Translations under genes and position numbers: made by a program
Shown here: in pieces, positions 1 to 4,950 of the stretch
Layout: each line of letters opens with the position of its first letter
Position numbering within the stretch: the stretch's first letter is position 1
Notes under the pieces: generated by a model
What the model saw: the letters and a program-made list of their open reading frames with translations, nothing else
Database searches by the model: none
Told to the model about the DNA's origin: nothing
Origin: a virus
Reading direction: 5' to 3' (one strand)
IMG/VR virus record: IMGVR_UViG_3300030104_003190
Span: 1-21,563 of that record
Length of the DNA: 21,563 nucleotides

Positions 1-134
1 AAACTATTATCCCCAAGCAAATTTGCTGATTGTATGTAACTTATAAAAAGTAAAATCTGTTTATTAGTTTCATGACTTAGTTGTTTGCCATTCTCATCAA
101 CAAAAACTTTTCTATTTTCTATGTTAATTTTCAT
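1..134 (-). CDS. Partial small hypothetical phage protein (N-terminus only)
   Basis: The reading frame starts at an ATG whose first base is 134 and runs left off the window, giving 44 residues without a stop (begins MKINIENRKVFVDENGKQ). An AGGAGG Shine-Dalgarno at 138-143 sits four bases before the start, which makes the start convincing. It is the last visible member of the leftward cassette series: the conserved 11-mer at 160-170 and a hairpin at 178-195 lie just upstream. The visible peptide is hydrophilic at first and then has a short hydrophobic stretch (ILLFISYI). I do not recognise the family; no function is assigned. Confidence 0.7.
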   Translation of the reverse strand, partial: MKINIENRKVFVDENGKQLSHETNKQILLFISYIQSANLLGDNS

Positions 135-159
135 TATTCCTCCTATGAAAATCTAATTA

Positions 160-170
160 TTACTAAAACG
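160..170 (-). promoter_or_regulatory. Conserved 11-base cassette element, copy 1
   Basis: On the - strand it reads CGTTTTAGTAA. It lies between the hairpin closing the gene at 186-572 and the ribosome binding site of the partial gene at 1-134, with 15 bases between the element and AGGAGG. It is one of six copies in the same relative position. The role (promoter, processing or translational element) is not known. Confidence 0.6.
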
Positions 171-177
171 CTGTTAA

Positions 178-195
178 GCAGGGGCTTAGCCCTGC
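178..195 (-). terminator. Intergenic GC-rich hairpin, copy 1 (terminator-like)
   Basis: A 6-bp stem, GCAGGG paired with CCCTGC, encloses a 6-base loop. The loop (184-189) contains the TAA stop codon (186-188) of the leftward gene at 186-572. A short run of U follows only after several bases, so this is not a textbook intrinsic terminator. It could also be an RNA-stabilising or processing hairpin. Confidence 0.5.
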
Positions 196-572
196 TCTGG
201 ATTGTTTACCTCTTCGATTGTGTCAACGTCTGGGGTGTCTGGTTTCTCAGTCTTAAAAGAAACTGTAGAGATTTCATCAATTCCTGACATTGGATTTATA
301 AACCCAAAGATTTTTATGTCACCTTTGAATTTGTAATCCACAGTTCCATGGTCTTCAATGAGCCGTATGCCATTGCCCCAAACTTGTTGCATTGTGTCGC
401 CCTGCTCATCTGTCCAAGTGTCTTGGTCTTTGTTGTATTCCCAAGCCATTTTGTCAGTGACAGTGACGTATCCATCCTCATCAAAAATGAATAGCATATC
501 TTCAATGCCACCGTTTTTAATGCCAGTTTGTATAGCCTCACCGAGGCTTTGGTTTCTAAATGCCTTATCCAT
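186..572 (-). CDS. Hypothetical phage protein, 128 aa
   Basis: The 128-codon frame starts at 572 behind AGGAGG at 578-583 (five-base spacing) and stops inside the hairpin loop at 178-195. The protein is acidic and begins MDKAFRNQSLGEAIQTGI. Residues about 28-50 (FDEDGYVTVTDKMAWEY) look like a short beta-hairpin; the tail is rich in D, E, P and T. No membrane segment or signal peptide is seen. The VTVTD motif loosely resembles IVVTDN in the 27-residue product at 1480-1563, which may only reflect a common beta-strand pattern. I do not recognise the family. As part of the leftward cassette block it is probably an early or accessory gene, by position only. Confidence 0.8.
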   Translation of the reverse strand: MDKAFRNQSLGEAIQTGIKNGGIEDMLFIFDEDGYVTVTDKMAWEYNKDQDTWTDEQGDTMQQVWGNGIRLIEDHGTVDYKFKGDIKIFGFINPMSGIDEISTVSFKTEKPDTPDVDTIEEVNNPEQG

Positions 573-599
573 AATATCCTCCTGTATGAATAATTGTTT

Positions 600-610
600 T
601 TACTAAGACG
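600..610 (-). promoter_or_regulatory. Conserved 11-base cassette element, copy 2
   Basis: On the - strand it reads CGTCTTAGTAA, 16 bases before the AGGAGG of the gene at 186-572 and three bases after the hairpin at 613-634. It has the same placement as the other five copies. Confidence 0.6.
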
Positions 611-612
611 GT

Positions 613-634
613 TGAGGGGCATTTTTGCCCCTCA
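613..634 (-). terminator. Intergenic GC-rich hairpin, copy 2 (terminator-like)
   Basis: A perfect 8-bp stem, TGAGGGGC with GCCCCTCA, has a six-base A/T loop. It begins two bases after the stop codon of the leftward gene at 637-996. No U-tract follows on the - strand, so termination would be atypical; a transcript-processing or stability role is the alternative. Confidence 0.5.
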
Positions 635-636
635 TA

Positions 637-996
637 TTAAAGGTATAATGGTGGTGGGTATCCTAAACCTCCTGCTTTAGCTTTACCCCACAATAAAAGT
701 CTTATGTAGTGAAATGCTTTTTCATCTTTGCCACCGATATGCCACATATCAATATTTTCTTTATCTAAACCATCAACTGGGTCGTAATTCTTTCCGTCTT
801 TCCAGTTGTAAATTGTTGCAACTGTTTTGTCAGGAAATTCAAACACCCATTCGCACAGTATTTTTGCATCCGAACTCTCACCCAAATGCTCTTTTCCAAA
901 CACTGAAACAAGTTTGTCATAGGATATATTTATATGCCCAATAAAACTAGTTCCAAAGTCATTAAGAGTTGGTTTGATTGTGATTTTTGTTTCCAT
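637..996 (-). CDS. Hypothetical small phage protein with W-H-I-G-G motif, 119 aa
   Basis: I place the start at 996 (METKITIKPTLND) because AAGGAGG lies at 1005-1011, eight bases upstream. An in-frame ATG at 1017 would put this Shine-Dalgarno inside the gene and has none of its own. The protein has a compact pattern: ISYDKLVSVFG near residues 24-34, CEWVFEFPDKTVATIYNWKDG in the middle, and IDMWHIGGKDEKA toward the end. I have the impression that small phage and plasmid proteins of unknown function share this pattern (strand-rich EW/IYNWK core followed by W-x-IGG), but no biochemical role is known to me. It belongs to the leftward cassette array. Confidence 0.8.
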   Translation of the reverse strand: METKITIKPTLNDFGTSFIGHINISYDKLVSVFGKEHLGESSDAKILCEWVFEFPDKTVATIYNWKDGKNYDPVDGLDKENIDMWHIGGKDEKAFHYIRLLLWGKAKAGGLGYPPPLYL

Positions 997-1026
997 GATT
1001 AAATCCTCCTTCATCATGATTATTTT

Positions 1027-1037
1027 TTACTAATACG
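1027..1037 (-). promoter_or_regulatory. Conserved 11-base cassette element, copy 3
   Basis: On the - strand it reads CGTATTAGTAA, the only copy with A at the fourth base. It is 16 bases before AGGAGG of the gene at 637-996. On the + strand it contains TAATACGA, which superficially resembles the left part of a T7-type promoter; see the rejected list. Confidence 0.6.
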
Positions 1038-1043
1038 ATTTAT

Positions 1044-1065
1044 TGGGGGGCATTTCAGCCCCCCA
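1044..1065 (-). terminator. Intergenic GC-rich hairpin, copy 3 (terminator-like)
   Basis: A perfect 8-bp stem, TGGGGGGC with GCCCCCCA, has a six-base loop. It lies five bases after the stop codon (1071-1073) of the leftward gene at 1071-1433. No U-tract follows on the - strand. Confidence 0.5.
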
Positions 1066-1070
1066 TATTG

Positions 1071-1433
1071 TTAGGGTTGTATCTGTTTATCATATTGCTG
1101 AATAACTCTTCTTGCCTCATTCTTAGCCGTTTCAATAAACAGTCTTTTAATTTCTGCCCTGAACTGTCGCCTTGTCTTTGGTATTTCATTGACTTTCATA
1201 CCGATGCAACTTTTAACCATTTCTAAAGTTGGGTATTCAGGTTTTTCAACTGAACCAAAATACATAAATGCCATTTTAGTTTCAATGAGAATTTTATTTC
1301 TCAAGTAAACTTCATGGTAATTATCTTTGGTAATTTCTTGGTAACCTCCGAACATTGCATTAAAACCAAGCACTTTTTCTAGTGCTGAAATTCCTTGTTG
1401 TTCTTTGTTTGGGCTTTCAATTATTAATGACAT
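1071..1433 (-). CDS. Hypothetical phage protein, 120 aa
   Basis: The frame starts at 1433 behind a strong AAGGAGG at 1438-1444 (four-base spacing). The product is mostly helical in appearance. The C-terminal half (about residues 85-118) is rich in R, K, E and Q (KTRRQFRAEIKRLFIETAKN) and could be a basic helix or coiled coil that binds nucleic acid or a partner; this is inference only. No catalytic motif, Cys cluster or membrane span is visible. I do not recognise the family. It is flanked by cassette hairpins at 1044-1065 and 1471-1489, like its neighbours. Confidence 0.8.
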   Translation of the reverse strand: MSLIIESPNKEQQGISALEKVLGFNAMFGGYQEITKDNYHEVYLRNKILIETKMAFMYFGSVEKPEYPTLEMVKSCIGMKVNEIPKTRRQFRAEIKRLFIETAKNEARRVIQQYDKQIQP

Positions 1434-1459
1434 AAATCCTCCTTGGTGTCATTGGTTTA

Positions 1460-1470
1460 TTACTAAGACG
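1460..1470 (-). promoter_or_regulatory. Conserved 11-base cassette element, copy 4
   Basis: On the - strand it reads CGTCTTAGTAA. It follows directly on the hairpin at 1471-1489 with no spacer and lies 16 bases before the AGGAGG of the gene at 1071-1433. Confidence 0.6.
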
Positions 1471-1489
1471 GCAGGGTCATCAACCCTGC
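1471..1489 (-). terminator. Intergenic hairpin, copy 4 (terminator-like)
   Basis: A 7-bp stem, GCAGGGT with ACCCTGC, has a five-base loop. The TGA stop of the 27-codon gene at 1480-1563 lies in the loop, so the last codons of that gene form one arm of the stem. Confidence 0.5.
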
Positions 1490-1563
1490 TCTTTTAAGAT
1501 TGAGAAAATAGAATTATCTGTAACAACTATATTTCCTGTATCATTAATGGATACTTCAATCAT
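1480..1563 (-). CDS. Putative 27-residue microprotein
   Basis: A very short frame on the - strand begins at ATG 1563, five bases behind a strong AAGGAGG (1569-1575), and ends at TGA 1480-1482 in the loop of the hairpin at 1471-1489. It would encode MIEVSINDTGNIVVTDNS followed by IFSILKEQG. The case for a real gene rests on layout. It fills a whole cassette with its own 11-mer, Shine-Dalgarno, frame and closing hairpin, exactly like the longer genes beside it. The alternating hydrophobic pattern suggests a beta-hairpin. Function is unknown. The alternative is a decayed or leader-type cassette. Confidence 0.6.
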   Translation of the reverse strand: MIEVSINDTGNIVVTDNSIFSILKEQG

Positions 1564-1581
1564 TTTAACCTCCTTGATTGA

Positions 1582-1592
1582 TTACTAAAACG
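1582..1592 (-). promoter_or_regulatory. Conserved 11-base cassette element, copy 5
   Basis: On the - strand it reads CGTTTTAGTAA. It abuts the hairpin at 1593-1628 and lies only seven bases before the AGGAGG of the microprotein gene at 1480-1563, the shortest leader in the series. Confidence 0.6.
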
Positions 1593-1628
1593 GTAACGGC
1601 TAGAGGCTTGCGAAACCCTAGCCGTTAC
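1593..1628 (-). terminator. Intergenic hairpin, copy 5, long stem (terminator-like)
   Basis: A perfect 11-bp stem, GTAACGGCTAG with CTAGCCGTTAC, encloses a 14-base loop. This is the strongest hairpin of the series. It follows the stop codon of the leftward gene at 1636-1791 by seven bases. No U-tract follows. Confidence 0.55.
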
Positions 1629-1635
1629 AATCAAA

Positions 1636-1791
1636 CTAAACTTGGTTAGTCTGAACTCTCTCACAGAACATACATTTAGTTTTTGCAGTTCCATCGTCCA
1701 ACCTTTCAATGATTTCACTGACTGGGTGAGAACAATTGAATTGCTCCATTGTGAATTGTTCTGGGTGATTATTAACTATCCATGATGCCAT
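1636..1791 (-). CDS. Putative 51-residue protein with C-x-H...C-x2-C metal-binding pattern
   Basis: A 51-codon frame on the - strand begins at ATG 1791 behind GGAGG at 1796-1800 (four-base spacing) and ends with TAG at 1636-1638. Residues Cys20, His22, Cys40 and Cys43 (NCSH near the middle, KCMFCE near the end) have the spacing of a small zinc-ribbon or treble-clef-like site. That suggests a DNA-, RNA- or protein-binding mini-protein. The layout matches the cassette series: hairpin 1593-1628 closes it and the 11-mer at 1813-1823 precedes it. It is the first protein gene downstream of the structured non-coding region. The specific function is unknown. Confidence 0.7.
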   Translation of the reverse strand: MASWIVNNHPEQFTMEQFNCSHPVSEIIERLDDGTAKTKCMFCERVQTNQV

Positions 1792-1812
1792 GGTTCCTCC
1801 ATTGCTAATTGT

Positions 1813-1823
1813 TTACTAAGACG
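1813..1823 (-). promoter_or_regulatory. Conserved 11-base cassette element, copy 6
   Basis: On the - strand it reads CGTCTTAGTAA. It lies three bases after the hairpin at 1827-1854 and about a dozen bases before the GGAGG of the gene at 1636-1791. It is the rightmost copy; I found none in the + strand structural region. Confidence 0.6.
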
Positions 1824-1826
1824 AGA

Positions 1827-1854
1827 CCAAGCGACAATTTGGAGGGTCGCTTGG
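1827..1854 (-). terminator. Hairpin ending the structured non-coding region (copy 6)
   Basis: A perfect 9-bp stem, CCAAGCGAC with GTCGCTTGG, has a ten-base loop. It marks the likely 3' end of the leftward non-coding transcript and is followed by the 11-mer and the first small gene. Its position parallels the hairpins that follow each protein gene, as if the RNA itself were a cassette. Confidence 0.55.
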
Positions 1855-2508
1855 CGTTGTCGTTGATTTTATCGTTTCGGATTATTAGTCTTTGCATTTA
1901 CCTCAAGCGTTGCCACTTGAGACCATCCACCATCAACAGGTTCGGTTGCATTCCTGACTTGCACAGTTCTTCAGTTAGTAATTTTTTATGAAATAATCTA
2001 GTCTTCCAACGTTTCTGACTCTTCACAGATTTCTTAGGTTCTGAACTGCGTAATCCAATCGCATAAAGTAGTTTTCCGATGTCAGTATTTTAGTCAATCT
2101 CAACCAGTGAAATATAAAAATAGTGACTTGTTTAACATTCGATTATTTATTTGTTGGTGACTTTTTGCATTCTGTCACGGTGTGGTTTCTCTGGCTCCCC
2201 GAAGGCTACAGTTTCCTGTGTGTCGGTGAAAACACTTTGCAAGTTTGGAGGCATCCCAGTTGACTACTTAGGCTCAATTTCTATCAATTCACTTTCATCG
2301 GGATAAGTAGTCCCTTCCAGCAACCTGCGAGACTTGGGGTCTGAGAGGTGAGCCTAAGCCACTTTGCTTTGACCCCTCATCTTTGGTGTTCTACTCAACC
2401 TACTTACCAAGTCCAACCTGTTTCAATCCTAGCGTTTCGGTCTGGGCTTGCATCCAGTATGTCGGAACCCTGACCCCATCTGAGATTTAACTTCATCAAC
2501 TAACCACT
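1827..2508 (-). ncRNA. Candidate large structured non-coding RNA (about 680 nt)
   Basis: No credible protein gene lies between the first leftward gene and terS. A good promoter (2515-2544) fires leftward into this region and a 9-bp hairpin closes it. The - strand transcript has GAAA-capped (2208-2219, ACAG/CUGU) and UUCG-capped (2198-2205) stems; these stable tetraloops appear only in this orientation. Local hairpins include CUCAAG/CUUGAG (1902-1921) and UGCG/CGCA (2047-2063). Long-range pairs are 2407-2413 with 2331-2337 (7 bp), 2371-2376 with 2336-2341 (6 bp), 2349-2358 with 2267-2276 (10 bp), 2304-2312 with 2262-2270 (9 bp), and 2043-2048 with 1964-1969 (6 bp plus wobble). The 10-bp and 9-bp pairings cross and share four bases, so they form a pseudoknot or a switch. 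It does not resemble tmRNA, RNase P RNA or a group I core as I know them. Size and phage context fit giant RNA classes such as GOLLD or ROOL, but membership is only a hypothesis. Confidence 0.55.
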
Positions 2509-2514
2509 CCGTTC

Positions 2515-2544
2515 ATCTTAGCACCATATAAATCAATATGTCAA
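2515..2544 (-). promoter_or_regulatory. Sigma70-like promoter firing leftward into the non-coding region
   Basis: On the - strand a perfect -35 hexamer TTGACA (2539-2544) is followed by an 18-base spacer and TAAGAT (2515-2520), four of six matches to the -10 consensus. Transcription would start near 2508 and read the structured region and then the small cassette genes. It would be used by host RNA polymerase with its housekeeping sigma factor. Confidence 0.5.
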
Positions 2545-2564
2545 CACCTAATTTAAAACGGGAT

Positions 2565-2577
2565 AATGTGACACATT
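2565..2577. promoter_or_regulatory. Perfect 13-base palindrome between divergent transcription units
   Basis: AATGTGACACATT is a perfect inverted repeat (6-base arms, one-base centre). It lies 20 bases upstream of the leftward -35 box and 40 bases before the rightward terS start. The position suits an operator for a dimeric repressor or activator that governs the divergent units; no regulator gene is visible in the window. Confidence 0.35.
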
Positions 2578-2585
2578 CATTTAAA

Positions 2586-2591
2586 TATAAT
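2586..2591 (+). promoter_or_regulatory. Possible -10 box for the rightward structural genes
   Basis: TATAAT matches the consensus and lies 27 bases before the terS ATG. No acceptable -35 hexamer is found 16-18 bases upstream (a GTGACA is too close, at 12 bases), and the region is AT-rich. The call is therefore weak; an activator-dependent or extended late promoter is possible. Confidence 0.25.
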
Positions 2592-2617
2592 TACAACCTG
2601 ATAAAATATAAAAGAGT

Positions 2618-3136
2618 ATGAGCAGGAAAATACAGTTAGATAATAAAAAGATAGATTTAATAAAGAGAGATATTGAACGGCTAGGGCTACACCCTACAAG
2701 TGCCATAATTCGCCACTGTAGGGTTTCTGAGTCTGTGGCTAGTGGTTGGCTCCGTTTCGGTGAGAAAGTCCGAGTTACACTAGATACAGAAGCTAATACA
2801 GATACTGTTACTATAGATACAGTAACTGTTACAGATACTAAGAATATGAACCCTAGTGACAGATACAAGCAACTGACACTGAAATTACATGATACTGTTA
2901 CTGAGGCTGTTACAGAGTTTGAGGCTATGCAATTAACGGAGTTAACGACTGCAGAGAATGAGGCTGTTAAAAGTAAAAATAGCCAGTGGCTCCTGTCTAA
3001 AAAATACCCTGATAGATACGGAGATAATAAGAACCAGACCACAATTGACGACCAAGCAAACGCCCTAATTCAAGCATTAATAAATATAAATATCTCAAAT
3101 CCTGAAGATAAAAAGCCAATAGAGGACACGGCGTAA
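2618..3136 (+). CDS. terS: Terminase small subunit (putative)
   Basis: The 172-residue product should bind the packaging start site and hand DNA to the large terminase. The N-terminus (about residues 10-48, with ASGWLRFGEK) looks like a helix-turn-helix. The C-terminal part has ENEAVKSKNSQWLLSKKYPDRYGD, close to the L-x-K-x-x-P-x-RYG signature found in many small terminases. The linker (about residues 50-75) is a D/T/V-rich low-complexity stretch encoded by AGATAC-type DNA repeats. Position directly before terL supports the call. The start lacks a clear Shine-Dalgarno (only AAGAG). It is the first gene of the rightward block. Confidence 0.75.
   Translation: MSRKIQLDNKKIDLIKRDIERLGLHPTSAIIRHCRVSESVASGWLRFGEKVRVTLDTEANTDTVTIDTVTVTDTKNMNPSDRYKQLTLKLHDTVTEAVTEFEAMQLTELTTAENEAVKSKNSQWLLSKKYPDRYGDNKNQTTIDDQANALIQALININISNPEDKKPIEDTA
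2782..2902 (+). repeat. AGATAC repeat cluster inside terS (possible packaging site)
   Basis: AGATAC occurs at 2782, 2800, 2815, 2833 and 2861, with spacings of 18, 15, 18 and 28 bases. GATACTGTTACT occurs twice, exactly 90 bases apart (2801-2812 and 2891-2902), and AACTGTTACAGATACT lies between them. GTTACT and AGTAAC (2807-2812 and 2821-2826) form an inverted repeat. Repeats recognised by the small terminase often lie in or beside its own gene, so this may be a pac-type site. The simpler alternative is a D-T-V repeat in the protein. Confidence 0.4.
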
Positions 3137-3540
3137 CGCTATACAAAACGCCGTAAGACATTCTAAACTCATAAAGGACAACATTCCCAATTTTTCAGAA
3201 CTATTCCAAACTGACGAAGGACATTCTCAAAAGCATTCTAAATAACAAAATGGGAACGAATGGGAACGTGAGGCACAATGAGGCATGATACCCCCCAAGC
3301 CCCAAAAGCCCGTCTATGAGCCCCTGAGAGCCTCTGAGAGGTGCGTATAATTCGGACTCGGAAAAAAAAATGCGTGTGGTGGGGTGGATGGGTGGTGGTG
3401 GTTGATGGGTGGTCTGGTGTCTGTCTGTGTCTGTGTGTCTGTGATTGTGTGTCGGCTGCAAGGGGGGTGGTTCTTGTGGTCGTTGGTTGGCTGTAGTCTG
3501 TGGTACTACCTCCTGTAAATTTTATGCTAAAATGTGTTTC
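3137..3540. other. Non-coding terS-terL gap with abrupt composition switch
   Basis: About 400 bp separate the terminase genes. From 3137 to about 3250 the + strand is A/C-rich, with CATTC-type repeats (near 3160, 3180, 3222 and 3234). It then has a tandem decamer (3249-3268), a C-rich stretch (3290-3325) and a nine-A run ending at 3369. From about 3370 to 3510 it is almost purely G and T, with several GG and GGG runs that could form a G-quadruplex. A frame open through the G/T part yields a C/G-rich peptide that looks artificial, so I read it as non-coding. It is a candidate part of the packaging or terminus site. Confidence 0.5.
3249..3268 (+). repeat. Tandem decamer, two copies
   Basis: AATGGGAACG is repeated twice head to tail, followed by a near-duplicate TGAGGCA pair (about 3269-3286). 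It lies in the middle of the terS-terL gap where composition changes, so it may be part of a protein-binding site for packaging. Confidence 0.5.
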
Positions 3541-4950
3541 ATGATACATGAACAACGTGATGCCCTATTCGGTGCCATAGGTTACACACCTACGGCTGCC
3601 CAGCTTGATATTCTAAATGATGAGGCAAGATTCAAACTAGTTGCCGGTGGCGTAAGAGCAGGTAAGTCTAACCTTGGGGCTATGTATATGTTTGAAAAGA
3701 TTATGGCTAAGATTGTCGAGGACCCTGATGCTGCTTCTGGCAGTGTCTATTGGCTAGTGGCTGCAGATTACGAGAGAACTAGGGGTGAGTTTGACTATCT
3801 TGGAGATGCCTTTAACAGGCTAGGTATAATTAAACGTGCCACACGTCAGGTTGACCCCGGATACATTGAGGTGTCCGTTGGTTCTAAGAACCTAAAACCG
3901 TTAATAATCAAGACTAAATCTGCAACTGACTACAGAAAACTTGCGATGGAAGCCCCGATGGGCATCGTTGCTTGTGAGGCTTCGCAGTTAGACCAAGAAA
4001 GTTACTGGCGATTGATGGAGAGAGTGGCAGAAAAGCGTGGTTGGGTATTCCTAGAGGGTACTTTCGAGGGAAGTCTGGGATGGTACCCCCAACAATTTAC
4101 CTCATGGCAATCACCGGGTATACAAAATTTAGAGAGTGCAAAAAGTTTTTCACTACCTACATGGACTAATACGCATATATTTCCGTTGGGAGAAGATGAC
4201 CCTGAAATAGAAAAGATGAGAACTGAGCATTCCGATGAATGGTTTAATGAACGTGTCGCCGGAATCCCAAGTCCTCCGAGTGGATTGGTGCATCCGTCAT
4301 TCAATGTAAACATTCATGTAAGAGAAGTTGAGTATGACCCAGACGAGATTGTGTATCTTGCAGTTGACCCCGGCTATTCTAGGATGACCGAAAGTGCGTA
4401 TGCCGTTGAGGTGTGCCACATAATCGATGGGCAAGTGCAGGTATTTGACGAAATTTATGAGAGAGAATTGATTGCTTCCGACATCATCGAGGTAGCCAAA
4501 AAAAGATTTTGGTGGCAGAACACGGATAAGTTTGGAGTGATTGACGTTGCAGGAAATGCACACGCTGGAGCCATGCCATCAAACACTGAGATATGGTTTA
4601 AAGAAGCGAATTTAATCATGCAAAGCCAGCCCGTAAAGATTATTGACGGCATCGAGAGAATGAATAGTATGCTCAAGCCAGACCCGATAGACTTGGAGCC
4701 CGGATTAGTCATTGACCCTACTTGCAAAGGACTGATTTCTGAACTTGGAGGAGGACCAAATCCGTTTGACGGACAGGTCAGAGTTTACAGTTGGCAGATG
4801 AACCGAGAAGGTGGGGTAGTTGGAAATGTTCCGAGAGACAAGTATAATCATGCTGTAAAGGCATTAACTTATCTGATGGTAAATCAGTTTGGATATGCCG
4901 GTAATGAAAACTATCAAAGGGAAGTTATCCCAGTGACGAGATTTAGATAA
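3541..4950 (+). CDS. terL: Terminase large subunit
   Basis: This is the packaging motor: an ATPase that drives DNA into the prohead and a nuclease that cuts it. From the start at 3541 it has 469 residues. The Walker A is GGVRAGKS at 36-43, a Walker B-like segment with the catalytic acid is GIVACEA at 141-147 (E146), and the coupling motif is LEGT at 171-174. RNase H-like nuclease acids are D276 in LAVDPGYS, D335 in GVIDVAGN, and D433/H437 in RDKYNHAVKAL. The frame is open further left into the G/T-rich gap; I reject that extension as compositionally absurd. ATGs at 3532 and 3541 are both possible and neither has a clear Shine-Dalgarno. The stop overlaps the portal start (TAATG). Confidence 0.93.
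   Translation: MIHEQRDALFGAIGYTPTAAQLDILNDEARFKLVAGGVRAGKSNLGAMYMFEKIMAKIVEDPDAASGSVYWLVAADYERTRGEFDYLGDAFNRLGIIKRATRQVDPGYIEVSVGSKNLKPLIIKTKSATDYRKLAMEAPMGIVACEASQLDQESYWRLMERVAEKRGWVFLEGTFEGSLGWYPQQFTSWQSPGIQNLESAKSFSLPTWTNTHIFPLGEDDPEIEKMRTEHSDEWFNERVAGIPSPPSGLVHPSFNVNIHVREVEYDPDEIVYLAVDPGYSRMTESAYAVEVCHIIDGQVQVFDEIYERELIASDIIEVAKKRFWWQNTDKFGVIDVAGNAHAGAMPSNTEIWFKEANLIMQSQPVKIIDGIERMNSMLKPDPIDLEPGLVIDPTCKGLISELGGGPNPFDGQVRVYSWQMNREGGVVGNVPRDKYNHAVKALTYLMVNQFGYAGNENYQREVIPVTRFR

Noticed and set aside
997-1017. Start of the 119-residue protein at 1017.
   Set aside because: The strong Shine-Dalgarno lies between 1017 and 996, so translation should begin at 996.
1029-1050. T7-type promoter on the + strand at cassette copy 3 (TAATACGA followed by a G-run).
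   Set aside because: The other five copies lack the core bases that T7-family polymerases read, the + strand here is antisense to the genes, and the G-run belongs to the hairpin stem.
1809-1991. A 60-codon + strand frame in the non-coding region.
   Set aside because: It overlaps the conserved hairpin and 11-mer antisense, has no ribosome binding site and an unconvincing composition.
1855-2508. tRNA, tmRNA, RNase P RNA or group I/II intron in the structured region.
   Set aside because: No cloverleaf or CCA-type end, no tmRNA-like termini and none of the RNase P or intron core motifs I know were found; only the general large-RNA interpretation remains.
2581-3042. A 153-codon - strand frame opposite terS.
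   Set aside because: It is the antisense shadow of terS, repeats V/S/T residues from the AGATAC array, and lacks a ribosome binding site.
3445-3540. N-terminal extension of the large terminase into the G/T-rich tract.
   Set aside because: The added peptide is Cys/Gly/Trp-rich and unlike terminases, and the DNA has the composition of the non-coding tract; the family-like sequence begins at or near 3541.
3238-3555. Threonine/histidine/proline-rich - strand frames across the terS-terL gap.
   Set aside because: They are translations of the C/A-rich complement of the G/T tract, low in complexity and without start signals.
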